The notes: a model not told the origin generated them from the letters alone. 64,000 nt of DNA from an uncultured Flavobacteriales bacterium (GCA_903825395.1 CAIKAF010000023.1:1-64000); one strand, 5' to 3'. Positions 1 through 10,561 are shown, counted from the stretch's first letter. Made by a program: numbers and translations.

Positions 1-6
1 AGCAAG

Positions 7-188
7 GTAGAACAAGCGCCGCCAGAACCCCGTAGGGGTGACATTATTGTAGGTGGCATTTTTGAGGCTACCTCAACAAAAATGGTGTGGTTTTTTCAGA
101 AAAAAGGGTGAATTTTAGATACCCTAAACGTTCTACAATAATGTCACCCCTACGGGGTTCTGATGTCCTGAGCTCCAATCTGTTCTAC
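7..188. repeat. Family C palindromic element, two inverted copies
   Basis: A perfect 29-bp inverted repeat has arms at 24-52 and 133-161, separated by 80 nt. Each arm contains the short palindrome CCCCTACGGGG followed or preceded by the CTACAATAATG unit. An outer 8-bp pair, GTAGAACA at 7-14 and TGTTCTAC at 181-188, extends the symmetry. The same 27-bp unit recurs at 6137 and 6190. The size and symmetry suggest a miniature mobile or hairpin-forming element. No coding capacity is evident. Confidence 0.8.
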
Positions 189-257
189 TTTGGTCTTTTT
201 AATAGGTCTCTAAGACTTCGGTCATGCAATCCATAGAGGCCAGGTGCTCTTAGCTTG

Positions 258-353
258 CCCACTTTAGTACAACAAATGCCGCAGGACAGGAAATGCAATT
301 CCATGATAACAAATACGTTATAAAATAACCAAAAAAATGGTGGACAAGTCAGG
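258..353. repeat. Family M miniature element, copy 1
   Basis: The left end CCACTTTAGT and right end GGTGGACAAGTCAGG recur at 37260-37318. At the second site the ends form the inverted pair TGTCCAC/GTGGACA; here the left end reads GCCCAC. An internal AAATAACCAAAA block is also shared. Both copies lie next to family B repeat sequence. It looks like a decayed MITE or IS remnant; no transposase is seen. Confidence 0.6.
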
Positions 354-400
354 AGGAGGCGTAGTAAACGCAACCACGTTCTCATTCAACCCCAACCTCA

Positions 401-440
401 GAGAACTTTGCGCCGACATTGTGTTCTTGGTGGTAAAAAC
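401..440 (-). repeat. Family B repeat, partial copy
   Basis: On the minus strand this reads as the start of the family B element: a T-run, ACCACCAAG, then GTCGGCGCAAAG. It matches the beginning of the full copies at 20248-20378 and 37337-37458. The rest of the element is missing or diverged. Related TTTTTTACCGC and GCCGCAAAG fragments follow at 462-500. Confidence 0.6.
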
Positions 441-545
441 AAACCTGACGGCCCTAAATTGGTTTTTTACCGCAAAAGCCGCAAAGCTGGTTGCAAAGAC
501 AAGCCCACACCTCCCCATTCCGCCTTAAATCGCTACCTTTCGGCC

Positions 546-2207
546 ATGAAAATAGCCTTCATCCGCTATGCCGCCTGGCTCGGTCTGTTCTTGCCCTTTT
601 TGCCTTACCTCATTTGGCAACAAGATGCCTATGTGCGCCTGCACGACACCTTAGAAGGCGAATTGGTATGGCTGGAAGTGCTGCGCCAAAGCGGATTGGC
701 ATTTGATTTTTCTTCCGATGCCATGCTGCCCTCGATTCTTGGAGGTATTCCCCGCAACAGCTATCCCTCTGCCCATAGCCTACCCTACATTTTCGTCCAT
801 ATTTTCGGCATGTTTTGGGGCTATGTCGGGCTTTCCTTTATCCTTGCCCTGATTGGCTTTTTGGGCATGCGCCAATGGGTAAATCAGCTGTACCCCCAAG
901 CCCCAAAAGGCCTATCCGAAATGGCCGGGCTCTTGTTCTCTTGGATTCCATTCTTTCCCACCTTTGGTGCCGCCGTTATGGGATTGCCTTGGCTTTGGCT
1001 CTCGTTCCGGCGCATGCTTCAGCAACGCAGTACGGCCCTTGATGTTCTGCTCTGGTTCGTTTTCCCCTTTATGGCCTCTTTTATTTGGACGGTCATTTTA
1101 CTGGGATTTGCCTGGCTATGGGTGGGCATCAGCGCAACACGCCGCAAGCAATGGTCCACAGCCATGCTGCTTTCAGGATTGGCCTGGGGATTGGGAGTCA
1201 TCTTGGCGCATTATCCGGCCTTTGCACTGATGTTCAGCGGATTTGAATCGCACCGACAGGAATACCTGCCTTATCCCGACGGAACTCCGGCTATCCTGCC
1301 ACAGCTCCAAAATCTGATTCAAATTTTCGCGTTTAGTCATTATCACGTGGGCACCATAGTCACCCTGCCCATTGCGTTTTTGCTATTGATGGTCTGGCCT
1401 CAGCTGGGCCGCCGAGCCAAAACTACCTTTTATGTGCTGATGGGAATTCTCTTGTTCCAGGCCTTCTATCCCAGCCTTGAATTTTGGATGTTTCAGCATG
1501 TGGATTTGTTGCGCAGCCTCCGGCTAGATCGGCTTTCGCCTGCCTTCCCGGTGCTGTGGCTGTTTGCCTTAGTAGACGCAACCATGGTGGCATGGAACCA
1601 AGATTCCACTCGGCGGCTAGCGCTAATGGTTTGGGGGGCTGTATTCTTGACCACAGGACTCGGCAACGACCAGCACCTTCAAAATCTACGAAAAGCCATA
1701 GACAAAGACATCATGCCCAGCTACAGAGCTTATTTGGCCGAAGATCAAATGAAGAAAATCCAATGGTACATCGGAAAATCTCCGGAAACCTACCGGGTTG
1801 CCTCCATTGGTTTATCTCCAACCATCGCTCAATACAATGGCTTTTATACGGTTGACGGACTTCAATCTCAATACCCCCTGAAGCAAAAGCAAGCCATGCG
1901 CGCCATCATGGACGCCGAGCTGCAAAAAAATCAGGAGTGCCAAGCCTACTTCGAACACTGGGGCAACCGGTGTTATCTGTTTAGTGCTGAATTGGGTTGC
2001 GGTTTCGATGCCATTCATCAGGGCAAGGGAAAGCGGGGACAAATTCAGGCCCTTGAATTGAATGGAGAAGCCATGAAGGCCGCGGGACTCGATTATCTGT
2101 TGTCGGCCGTAAAGCTGCCCGATTCCCATCAATATCAGCATCTGCGCAGCTTTCACAACGGAGATTCGTGGTGGACCATTCATCTGTATCAAATTCAGCA
2201 TCCATGA
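546..2207 (+). CDS. Multi-pass membrane protein, possibly DUF6044/YkoS-like
   Basis: This is a 553-residue, strongly hydrophobic protein with roughly a dozen membrane segments and a soluble C-terminal part of about 150 residues. The start is placed at ATG 546, directly before the first membrane segment (MKIAFIRYAAWLG); an upstream TTG at 408 would add a charged leader from repeat DNA. After the first segment comes a periplasmic-looking stretch with HDTLEGELVWLEVL and GGIPRNSYPSAHS. This layout recalls the DUF6044/YfhO-type glycosyltransferase-C-like membrane proteins, but the match is from memory and weak. The substrate is unknown. The stop overlaps the start of the next small gene (ATGA), so the two are probably translated together. 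Confidence 0.7.
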   Translation: MKIAFIRYAAWLGLFLPFLPYLIWQQDAYVRLHDTLEGELVWLEVLRQSGLAFDFSSDAMLPSILGGIPRNSYPSAHSLPYIFVHIFGMFWGYVGLSFILALIGFLGMRQWVNQLYPQAPKGLSEMAGLLFSWIPFFPTFGAAVMGLPWLWLSFRRMLQQRSTALDVLLWFVFPFMASFIWTVILLGFAWLWVGISATRRKQWSTAMLLSGLAWGLGVILAHYPAFALMFSGFESHRQEYLPYPDGTPAILPQLQNLIQIFAFSHYHVGTIVTLPIAFLLLMVWPQLGRRAKTTFYVLMGILLFQAFYPSLEFWMFQHVDLLRSLRLDRLSPAFPVLWLFALVDATMVAWNQDSTRRLALMVWGAVFLTTGLGNDQHLQNLRKAIDKDIMPSYRAYLAEDQMKKIQWYIGKSPETYRVASIGLSPTIAQYNGFYTVDGLQSQYPLKQKQAMRAIMDAELQKNQECQAYFEHWGNRCYLFSAELGCGFDAIHQGKGKRGQIQALELNGEAMKAAGLDYLLSAVKLPDSHQYQHLRSFHNGDSWWTIHLYQIQHP

Positions 2208-2404
2208 AGCGCTGGCAACGTATTTGCATCCTACTCTTCCCCCCCATGTACCTGGGCAGAGCACGCCGTTCTGAACAAGCCTGGCTGGCCTGGGGCCAGG
2301 TCATCTTTGGCTGCTATTTGGCGGCATTAACGGTGCTGGCCCTGTCCGTCTTTTGGCATGGCGGCCGCTGGCTCCCCGTCCTTTCCGGATTTTTCGGAGG
2401 TTAA
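2204..2404 (+). CDS. Small membrane protein coupled to the upstream gene
   Basis: This is a 66-residue protein starting at ATG 2204, which overlaps the TGA of the upstream membrane protein by 4 nt. It begins MKRWQRICILLFPPMYLGRA and has one clear membrane segment near residues 30-52, followed by a short tail. The basic N-terminus and single span suggest a small inner-membrane partner of the upstream protein. A run of seven C at about 2239 could be a frameshift hotspot. No family is recognised. It ends 26 nt before repeat A1. Confidence 0.5.
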   Translation: MKRWQRICILLFPPMYLGRARRSEQAWLAWGQVIFGCYLAALTVLALSVFWHGGRWLPVLSGFFGG

Positions 2405-2429
2405 ATTTGAACATAATTTAGGATGCGTT

Positions 2430-2578
2430 GGGCGGCTGCGGGCTTTCAGCGCTAGTCCGCGGTTGCCGAAAGGCTGGCCCAGCGGGCTTGCGGTGGCTCC
2501 CAAGGTCGCCTCCGCGCCGCGCGGGCCAGGCTTCGGCACCCTTGCGGTCTAGCTGCTTCAATCCCTGCCGCGGGCGGA
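2430..2578 (-). repeat. Family A structured repeat, copy A1
   Basis: On the minus strand the copy runs from GGGATTGAAGCAGCTA, through a GC-rich arm and the apex GGCGACCTTGGGAGCC, into a complementary arm and CTAGCGCTGAAAGCCCG, ending GCCGCCC. The arms pair through GCCGAA/TTCGGC and GCCTGGCCC/GGGCCAGCC (one mismatch). It lies between the end of a plus-strand gene and the end of the minus-strand oxyR gene, a convergent gap. A 64-codon open frame across it is an artefact of GC-rich repeat sequence. Confidence 0.85.
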
Positions 2579-2716
2579 GTCATACCTAAAATACTGCGAA
2601 TTTCCTACCTGCGAATTCCCATCGGCGTAGAGGGCCTGGGTGCTACAACAACAGCGTAAGATTCTGCGTACTGGTTTCGTTGGCCTGATATACATGATTT
2701 TTTAGACCTACTCCGA

Positions 2717-3667
2717 CTACTTCCCCGTCTCGGATACAGGCATTAACGGAGTCCCCGATAAAGCCACCGCAGGCAGCAAAGGCAAAACGTATTCCCGAAT
2801 CACCTTGGCCGCCGTATTCAATATGGTTTTCCGGGCATAATTCTTCCGCACAACCAGACCCACACGACGGAAGGGAACGGGGGCCGAAAACATACGAATC
2901 CGACTCCGATCTTCCCTGCCCAACTCCAAGGTCGCCAGATGGGGAAACAACGTGCTGGATTCATGCCGCCGGACATGCCGCAACAAACCCTCCATCGACC
3001 CTGCAACAAAGTTAATCCGATGCGTAGCCGAAAACGGTCTTTCTACCCGATCGCAGAGCTCCAATACCTGCGAGCGCAAACAATGCCCCTCCTCCAACAA
3101 ACATAAATTTCCAACATTCAATTCGGCAGGATCAATTGGCCCGGCAGACATAGACTGGGCATCAAACAAAACCAAGGGCTCATCGTACAAAAACACTTCT
3201 TCCAATTCCGGATCCTTCACCGGAATCGAAACCAGGCCCATATCCAATTCTCCGGCTTTTAATTTCCGCACAATTTCCGACGTGGTTTGCTCGGTTACCG
3301 TCAAGAAAATCTCAGGACAGGAAGTTGAAAATAAACGCAAAAAGTCAGGCAATACATAAGGAGCAATGGTCGGAATGGCCGAAAAACGAAGCTCACCCCT
3401 ACACTCGCCTTTAATTTCATTGGCAAATTCATATAAACTTCGAATGTCTTGAACAATAGATTGCATACCTGGAAGCATCGCCCTCCCTTCTTCCGTCAAT
3501 TCAACAGGCTTGCGATTCCGGTCAAACAACAATACACCCAATTCCCCCTCCAGTTTTGAAACCATGGTGCTCAATGTAGATTGGCTGATGTGACAGGCCT
3601 CTGCTGCCGACTCAAAATGCCGGTGCTTGGCCAAAGCGATGACGTAGTTCAACTGTTGTATATTCAT
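2717..3667 (-). CDS. oxyR: LysR-type peroxide sensor OxyR
   Basis: This is a 316-residue LysR-family regulator, the usual length. Residues 1-60 form the winged helix-turn-helix (FESAAEACHISQSTLSTMV). The rest is the substrate-binding-like sensor domain. The OxyR redox pair is visible as C196 in LEEGHCLRSQ and C205 in VLELCDR, nine residues apart as in E. coli C199/C208. Oxidation by H2O2 is expected to form a disulfide and switch on target promoters. It is divergent from katG, a classic target, and an AT-rich palindrome over its own start codon is a candidate operator for autoregulation. Its 3' end faces repeat A1. Confidence 0.92.
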   Translation of the reverse strand: MNIQQLNYVIALAKHRHFESAAEACHISQSTLSTMVSKLEGELGVLLFDRNRKPVELTEEGRAMLPGMQSIVQDIRSLYEFANEIKGECRGELRFSAIPTIAPYVLPDFLRLFSTSCPEIFLTVTEQTTSEIVRKLKAGELDMGLVSIPVKDPELEEVFLYDEPLVLFDAQSMSAGPIDPAELNVGNLCLLEEGHCLRSQVLELCDRVERPFSATHRINFVAGSMEGLLRHVRRHESSTLFPHLATLELGREDRSRIRMFSAPVPFRRVGLVVRKNYARKTILNTAAKVIREYVLPLLPAVALSGTPLMPVSETGK

Positions 3668-3711
3668 CTATACTATAGATATCAGCATCTAAAATATCAT
3701 TTTTATCTATA
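3665..3711. promoter_or_regulatory. Candidate OxyR operator in oxyR-katG gap
   Basis: ATCTATA-C-TATAGAT (3666-3680) is a perfect 7-bp inverted repeat with one central base. The half-site ATCTATA recurs at 3705-3711. The palindrome overlaps the oxyR start codon. Its ATAG/CTAT content resembles OxyR half-sites. Binding is inferred from this and from the neighbouring genes. Confidence 0.55.
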
Positions 3712-3715
3712 TTAA

Positions 3716-6025
<2,310 letters not shown>

Positions 6026-6042
6026 TAGAGTGCAATCAAAGT

Positions 6043-6086
6043 ACGGAGGCGCAGGTTGGCAAAGCCAATCCGCCTCCGTTTTTTTA
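6043..6086 (+). terminator. Rho-independent terminator after katG
   Basis: ACGGAGGCG pairs with CGCCTCCGT, enclosing a second stem TTGGC/GCCAA, and a run of seven or more T follows. It lies 18 nt after the katG stop. Confidence 0.9.
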
Positions 6087-6121
6087 TGCGCCAAAATAGG
6101 TAGATCTAGTTTTTTTCGGGG

Positions 6122-6216
6122 CTACAATAATGCCACCTACAATAATGTCACCCCTACGGGGTTTTGGCGGCACTGGTTCTAATACCTGGCTACAATAATA
6201 ACACCCCTACGGGGTT
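6122..6216 (+). repeat. Family C unit, two further direct copies
   Basis: A 27-bp unit at 6137-6163 is identical to the arm at 133-159 and contains CCCCTACGGGG. A second copy at 6190-6216 differs at two bases. A partial CTACAATAATG precedes the first at 6122. The adjoining CCACCTAC/GTAGGTGG context is also shared with the copy at 26-52, which indicates common origin. The rest of the katG-downstream gap holds no gene. Confidence 0.8.
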
Positions 6217-6344
6217 GGGGCTTTGCTAACCCATTTTGCCCGCAGAAGGGCTTTTTGAGTGTTGAAATTTAATTTCTTTGGGGCAGCTGGTCCCGCTGTC
6301 TCCTGAAGTCAATCCAAGCTCGAAAACTATTGACTAGCTGGAAA

Positions 6345-7631
6345 TCAATAGCGAAGAATAACCACTCCGGAGCCTCCGGCTCCACCTGAGCAGGGAGAAC
6401 CTTGGCAGGCACCGCCGCCACCGCCTGTATTGGCTTGGCCGGCGCCTCCGGTTCCGCCCAAAACACAAGTGCCGTTGCCGCCGCCACCCAAACCACCCGG
6501 AGAAGGCGGATTGCAGCTGCTAAGAAACCCGCCGCCGCCGCCGGCATAAAACTGTGAGACCCCGGTAATGGAAAAGGCAAGGCCATCTCCGCCTTTCCCT
6601 CCGGATGGACCGGAATTGCCTGAAGCTCCTGCGCCGCCGCCGCCGCCGCCGCAAGAGCTGCCACCGTTGCCCCCTGCATTTCCCTGCCCGGGTTGGCCGG
6701 ACCCTCCGGCAGTTCCTGGGTGACCGCCGCCGCCGCCCGACCCACCGCTTAAACCATTGGAGCAGCTACGCCCAGCACCGCCTCCAAAAGCAACGATGTT
6801 GTGAAATTGGCTGTTTTGACCGTTGTTGTTGGCACTACCGCCGGCTCCAACCACAACGGAAATGGAGTTCCCAGGAATGACCGGAAATTGGGATTGGTAA
6901 ATAAGTCCACCCGCACCGCCGCCGCCGCCTTCCCAGCAACTACTTTGACCATTTCCTCCTCCGCCGCCGCCTGCAACCACCAAAAGTTCAATAGCATTTA
7001 GCCCTTGAGGCACCTGCCATTGGTGATTCCCAACCGAAGTAAACTGCACAACGAAGCCGGGGCTGGTTCTAAAGGTATCAATGGCACCGTACACGATTCC
7101 GTTAAAGGTTTCCACAAAAGCGCGGTAATGATATAAGGTATTGAAGTTTAAGTTTTTCATGCTTACTTGAAACGAGCCAATGCCAGGACTTACTCCGGCG
7201 GTGTCGTTCAAGATGCTGGGGTTTGCCTGCGTGCTCCAGCAAATGCCCTGAGAAACAATAGGTTGGTTTCCAATTTGAATGAGGTTGGCATGCCCTGTAG
7301 CTATGGTCCCAAACACCGAGTTTACAGAATCGGTCGAGATTTGAGGCAAAACAGGGCATGGTGAATACCAACCATCAATAGGGCCGCGGTAAAATTCCAG
7401 GCAACGGATATCGGTATTAAAAATAGTCAGACCCAAAGCAGGGTTGAGGATGGCCGTTCTTTGCTGAGTGGTTAAGCGGGGAGGCAAAAATCCACGGGTT
7501 GAGTCCACCAAATCAAGGATTGCACTGCTGTCGGGCTGAGTATTGATGGGGCTAATGACCACACCCTGTGCCAACAAGCCCAAAGAAAGCTGGCAGATGA
7601 CCAAAAGGGAAATGCTGATTCGTAGTACCAT
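6345..7631 (-). CDS. Secreted glycine-rich surface protein with tail-fibre-like module
   Basis: This is a 428-residue protein. ATG 7631 gives a clean signal peptide (MVLRISISLLVICQLSLGLL, cleavage near AQG). Residues about 35-75 hold a module frequent in Bacteroidota tail-fibre-like proteins (SSAILDL, GFLPPRLTT, NPALGLTIFNTD). A fibronectin-III-like region follows (GICWSTQANPSI, LYHYRAFVETFNG). From about residue 205 the protein is a glycine-rich domain beginning AIELLVVAGGGGGG and ending GSGVVILRY. This architecture points to an exported surface or adhesive protein; the function is not known. A -7 element lies only 3 nt upstream of the ATG. The N-terminal module is shared with the gene at 37552-38454. 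Confidence 0.8.
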   Translation of the reverse strand: MVLRISISLLVICQLSLGLLAQGVVISPINTQPDSSAILDLVDSTRGFLPPRLTTQQRTAILNPALGLTIFNTDIRCLEFYRGPIDGWYSPCPVLPQISTDSVNSVFGTIATGHANLIQIGNQPIVSQGICWSTQANPSILNDTAGVSPGIGSFQVSMKNLNFNTLYHYRAFVETFNGIVYGAIDTFRTSPGFVVQFTSVGNHQWQVPQGLNAIELLVVAGGGGGGNGQSSCWEGGGGGAGGLIYQSQFPVIPGNSISVVVGAGGSANNNGQNSQFHNIVAFGGGAGRSCSNGLSGGSGGGGGHPGTAGGSGQPGQGNAGGNGGSSCGGGGGGAGASGNSGPSGGKGGDGLAFSITGVSQFYAGGGGGFLSSCNPPSPGGLGGGGNGTCVLGGTGGAGQANTGGGGGACQGSPCSGGAGGSGVVILRY

Positions 7632-7634
7632 AAA

Positions 7635-7642
7635 CAAATGTA
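7635..7642 (-). promoter_or_regulatory. -7 element TACATTTG, leaderless start
   Basis: TACATTTG on the minus strand fits TAnnTTTG and is 3 nt from the ATG at 7631. Transcription would start at or beside the start codon. No clear -33 TTG was found at standard spacing. Confidence 0.55.
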
Positions 7643-7862
7643 GACAGGCAAGGGTGAATTTTAATGAAACCTTTGAATATTTATTGTTAAGAAAACAATC
7701 GGGCTGGAAGGCTCAACCTGATGCTTTTTGGTAGACCTATCGTAAACCATGTTTGGATTGTTTTCTTTGGGGCAGAGGGTGGCGGCTATTGTGGGTTGGA
7801 ATAAAGGAACACTTGCAAAAACACAAAAGGGCTGCATTTCTGCAACCCCCTTGTTGTACCTG

Positions 7863-7936
7863 TGGGCCCTGTTGGGCTTGAACCAACGACCCTCTGATTA
7901 TGAGTCAGATGCTCTAACCAACTGAGCTAAGGGCCC
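7863..7936 (-). tRNA. tRNA with CAT anticodon (Ile2 or elongator Met)
   Basis: This is a 74-nt cloverleaf with acceptor GGGCCCT/AGGGCCC, D-arm GCTC/GAGC, anticodon stem TCTGA/TCAGA around loop CTCATAA, and T-stem GTTGG/CCAAC. The discriminator base is A and no CCA is encoded. The CAT anticodon fits elongator Met or the lysidine-modified Ile2. The C4:G69 and C5:G68 pairs and the GGGCCC-TTAGCTCAG start resemble E. coli tRNA-Ile2, so Ile2 is slightly favoured. It is not the initiator type by general sequence. Confidence 0.95.
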
Positions 7937-7982
7937 TTCCCTTTGGGTGGGCAAAGGTATCAATTTTTCGTGGAGTATCGCC

Positions 7983-9089
7983 CTATTTTTTACGAACTAA
8001 ATCAATGTACACCGGGAAGTGGTCGCTGTGTCCACCCAAATACTTGGGTCCACTAAAGGTACGGTACGGCTTTTCTCCCAAATACCGCTCGTCCTTCTCA
8101 ATTAGCCAAGGAGCATTGAAAATTCCCGCCTCTCCCCCATCTACAACCAGCCCTTTCTCCCGTTTAAACAAAGCCCTACTAACCAACCATTGATCCAACA
8201 TTCCCCAGTGTTCTTGATATTTTTCAGTTCCTTCTCCTTTTTCCCAGGCCTCAAACATATAATTGACAAAATCTCCCGGCTTCAATTCGGCATCTCGGCG
8301 CTTGCCTCTCAATACTTCGGCCATGCTTTTGTCTCCGGGCTCATCATTAAAATCGCCCGATATCAAAATATTGGAATTGGGATTCGACCGCAAAATGCTG
8401 TCGCACATGCTCCGAATCAAATTGGCTACAAAAATCCGCTTGGGTTCTGAGGTTTGCTGCCCTCCCCAACGTGAAGGCCAGTGGTTGTAAAATAAGTGAA
8501 TGGTGTCTTTCTCAAATACCAACCCCTGCACATACAAAACATCCCTGGTTTTGAAGCCCGGATCTTCAGGAACGATGACAGGGCGATACTGGTGCGAAAG
8601 CACCCTTATTTTATCGGGACGATAGATTAAACAAACGTCTATGCCCCTGCGATCGGGACTGTTTTTATGGATAATTTGATACGAGGCATCTTTTAAGGCC
8701 GTTTCAGTAATCAATCGATGAATCACTTCTCTGTTTTCTACTTCGCAGAATCCAACCATGGCAGGAGCATCCCAACCACCCAAGGCAATCAAGGTCTTAG
8801 AATGGTTGTTAATTTTATGACGAAACCGACTTTCAGACCAACCTTTCACGCCACCTGCGACAAATTCTTCATCGTTGATTAAGGAGTCGTTCTCCGTGTC
8901 AAACAGGTTTTCCAAATTATAAAATGCAAGCCGGATGGCGTTGGCTGACTTTCGCTCAAACCTACTTAAATCATGCGCTCCAGACGCAGAGGCATCGGAA
9001 ATCTCATCGGAATCCGGTTGAACTTCTTGAGCACTGCAGGCCGATGAACCAATCGTAAGCAGAGCTATCCACAAGGCTAAGGTTTTCAT
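7983..9089 (-). CDS. Exported endonuclease/exonuclease/phosphatase-fold protein
   Basis: This is a 368-residue protein with an N-terminal hydrophobic leader and a possible lipobox (IGSSACSAQ, Cys about residue 18), so it is probably a lipoprotein. The catalytic core of the DNase I/AP-endonuclease/phosphatase superfamily is visible: RLAFYNLENLFDTEND near residue 55, the GFCEVEN metal-binding Glu, SGDFNDEPGDKS and the terminal GGHSDHFPVYID. These supply the metal ligands and the His of the phosphodiesterase active site. The substrate (extracellular DNA, phosphate ester or lipid headgroup) cannot be told. Repeat A2 lies upstream, between this gene and secG. Confidence 0.85.
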   Translation of the reverse strand: MKTLALWIALLTIGSSACSAQEVQPDSDEISDASASGAHDLSRFERKSANAIRLAFYNLENLFDTENDSLINDEEFVAGGVKGWSESRFRHKINNHSKTLIALGGWDAPAMVGFCEVENREVIHRLITETALKDASYQIIHKNSPDRRGIDVCLIYRPDKIRVLSHQYRPVIVPEDPGFKTRDVLYVQGLVFEKDTIHLFYNHWPSRWGGQQTSEPKRIFVANLIRSMCDSILRSNPNSNILISGDFNDEPGDKSMAEVLRGKRRDAELKPGDFVNYMFEAWEKGEGTEKYQEHWGMLDQWLVSRALFKREKGLVVDGGEAGIFNAPWLIEKDERYLGEKPYRTFSGPKYLGGHSDHFPVYIDLVRKK

Positions 9090-9180
9090 GGTATAAATGT
9101 ACTAAGCTTACGGTATTTTTTCATCGCAGCTGCTCCTTTCTTTTGTAGAAGTCCTTTCCTTATCGGGAGACAAAAGGCCT

Positions 9181-9326
9181 CGTTGTGCGCCCCCGATTGA
9201 AGCAGCTTGGGTACGCCAGCCACAGCTAAAGGGGCTGTAGCGAGGAGGCGACCTTGGGAGCCACCGCAGCGGCATAGCCCCTTGCTGTGGCTAAGTACCC
9301 TAGCGCTGAAAGCGGGATAAGGCGCC
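9181..9326 (+). repeat. Family A structured repeat, copy A2
   Basis: GATTGAAGCAGCT at 9195 opens the copy and TAGCGCTGAAAGC at 9301 closes it. The arms are unlike those of other copies but pair perfectly: GGGTAC (9209-9214) with GTACCC (9295-9300), AGCCACAGC (9218-9226) with GCTGTGGCT (9284-9292), and AAGGGGCT (9229-9236) with AGCCCCTT (9276-9283). The apex is GGCGACCTTGGGAGCC. The gap is tandem, downstream of secG and upstream of the nuclease-like gene, both on the minus strand. Confidence 0.9.
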
Positions 9327-9355
9327 AAAAAAAATAAAAAAATGAGAGGAAAGCC

Positions 9356-9691
9356 TTATTCCGGCTGAGCTGCGGGCACAGAGGGAGACTCAGGAGCTGG
9401 CATAGCCGGCATTTGATTGTCAAGCGTAGTCAATGGCTTGCGCGCCTGAGGCACATCTGTTTTTACTTCATAACTGAAGAAAAATCCACTGCTAATGCAA
9501 AGTACCGCCAACAAACCCATCAATTGCCAAGTGCGTTTTTCAATCAACTCAGTCTCCTTACGCGCTCCAAACAACTGATTTGAAACACCAATATTGGATG
9601 AAATGCCACCCCCTTTTGAATTTTGAATTAAAATAACCAAAATCAGTAGAACGGCTACCAATAAAATTACGACTGTCATTATAATATCCAT
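9356..9691 (-). CDS. secG: Preprotein translocase subunit SecG
   Basis: This is a 111-residue protein with two membrane segments (residues about 5-22 and 56-74) and the conserved SecG loop IQNSKGGGISSNIG followed by LFGARK. SecG assists SecYE/SecA in moving proteins across the inner membrane. The C-terminal tail of about 35 residues is Pro/Ala-rich, longer than the E. coli core and common in this phylum. It lies 10 nt after the small TPR-like gene and shares its transcription unit. Repeat A2 follows downstream. Confidence 0.92.
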   Translation of the reverse strand: MDIIMTVVILLVAVLLILVILIQNSKGGGISSNIGVSNQLFGARKETELIEKRTWQLMGLLAVLCISSGFFFSYEVKTDVPQARKPLTTLDNQMPAMPAPESPSVPAAQPE

Positions 9692-9701
9692 GGCAATTGG
9701 A

Positions 9702-10100
9702 TTAAGTTTGATTTGCTTCTTGCTTCAGTTTCGCAATAAGGTCTGCAAAGTACGCTTTTTTTTCAGGATTTTCCAAACTCAACTGCGCATAAACTGCCTG
9801 GGCCAATTGCAGTTTTTTCTGCTGAATATAAATGTTGGCCAAGGTTTCAGATACCCGATTCCCTTGCCCGTGCAGCTCTTCCGAATCTGTTGCCTGCTTA
9901 GGAGTTGCCGTGTTTTTCAAGGCCGATTTGTTGGGGCGAATTCGAATGTTTTCACGAACGAATTCATCAATGGCATTTCTTCGTGACTCTTCTGCCCTGG
10001 CCTCATCCAGTTTATTTTGCTCACACAACATCAACCAGGAGAAAAAGGTGTACCCTTTCTCTTCGGCAGATTTAAACTCTTCTTCAATGATGTATTGCAT
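9702..10100 (-). CDS. Short TPR-like protein upstream of secG
   Basis: This 132-residue soluble protein has no signal peptide. The C-terminal third reads as one tetratricopeptide-like helical pair (VSETLANIYIQQKKLQLAQAVYAQLSLENPEKKAYFADLI). The N-terminal YTFFSWLML and FVRENIRIRP segments resemble the C-terminal part of longer Bacteroidota proteins found beside secG. It may therefore be a naturally short or N-terminally shortened family member. Its function is unknown. The 10-nt gap to secG indicates co-transcription. Confidence 0.7.
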   Translation of the reverse strand: MQYIIEEEFKSAEEKGYTFFSWLMLCEQNKLDEARAEESRRNAIDEFVRENIRIRPNKSALKNTATPKQATDSEELHGQGNRVSETLANIYIQQKKLQLAQAVYAQLSLENPEKKAYFADLIAKLKQEANQT

Positions 10101-10228
10101 GGAAATGAAAAAAAAACAAACAGCACCTTCACCATTGGCACGGAAGAATCCTGCGCAAAAATGAAGGTTACTGCTTTATGCTTTGTGGGCGGCAGCTGGA
10201 TGCTTCTACCAACCCTATCCGATTAAAA

Positions 10229-10510
10229 TTAGTTGTCTTCTTTGCGGGCCTTGGCTTTTGATTTGCCTTTGCTGTCGCACGAAGCACCTGCATGGTCTTT
10301 GCTGCAGCACGCCTTTCCCTTTTCAGGAGCAGCAGCGGCAGAAGCGGTTTCTGCTTTGGCAGCACCCGATTGGCAACCTGATGCAGAGCCTTTGGAACAA
10401 CAGGCTTTCGCGGGTTTTGCATCAACAGGAGTGGCAGTAGTATTGGCTTGCTGGGCTTGAGCCGCTAAAGCGAAAGCACCGGCAAAAATAAAGGTCAGAA
10501 CAGTTTTCAT
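10229..10510 (-). CDS. Exported small protein with repeated CC motifs
   Basis: This is a 93-residue protein. ATG 10510 is chosen because a signal peptide follows at once (MKTVLTFIFAGAFALAAQAQ). The mature part is Ala/Lys-rich with motifs AKACCSKGSASGCQ, GKACCSKDHAGASC, and a basic KSKAKARK end. Paired cysteines next to Ser/Lys suggest binding of a soft metal such as copper or zinc. The divergent neighbour is a heavy-metal-associated-domain protein, which supports this reading. A TACCTTAG sequence at 10543-10550 on the minus strand is a near-consensus -7 element. The family is not recognised. Confidence 0.65.
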   Translation of the reverse strand: MKTVLTFIFAGAFALAAQAQQANTTATPVDAKPAKACCSKGSASGCQSGAAKAETASAAAAPEKGKACCSKDHAGASCDSKGKSKAKARKEDN

Positions 10511-10561
10511 AATCCCTTGAAGTTTGATGTTATTTAACAGCACTAAGGTAGGAAAATCACG

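Noticed and set aside
185-545. Several short frames at the start of the window
   Set aside because: They overlap families C, M and B repeats and one another, have no recognisable product, and are better explained as repeat DNA.
6269-6745. Minus-strand 158-codon Ala/Pro-rich frame
   Set aside because: It is the out-of-frame reading of the GGN codons in the glycine-rich protein gene.
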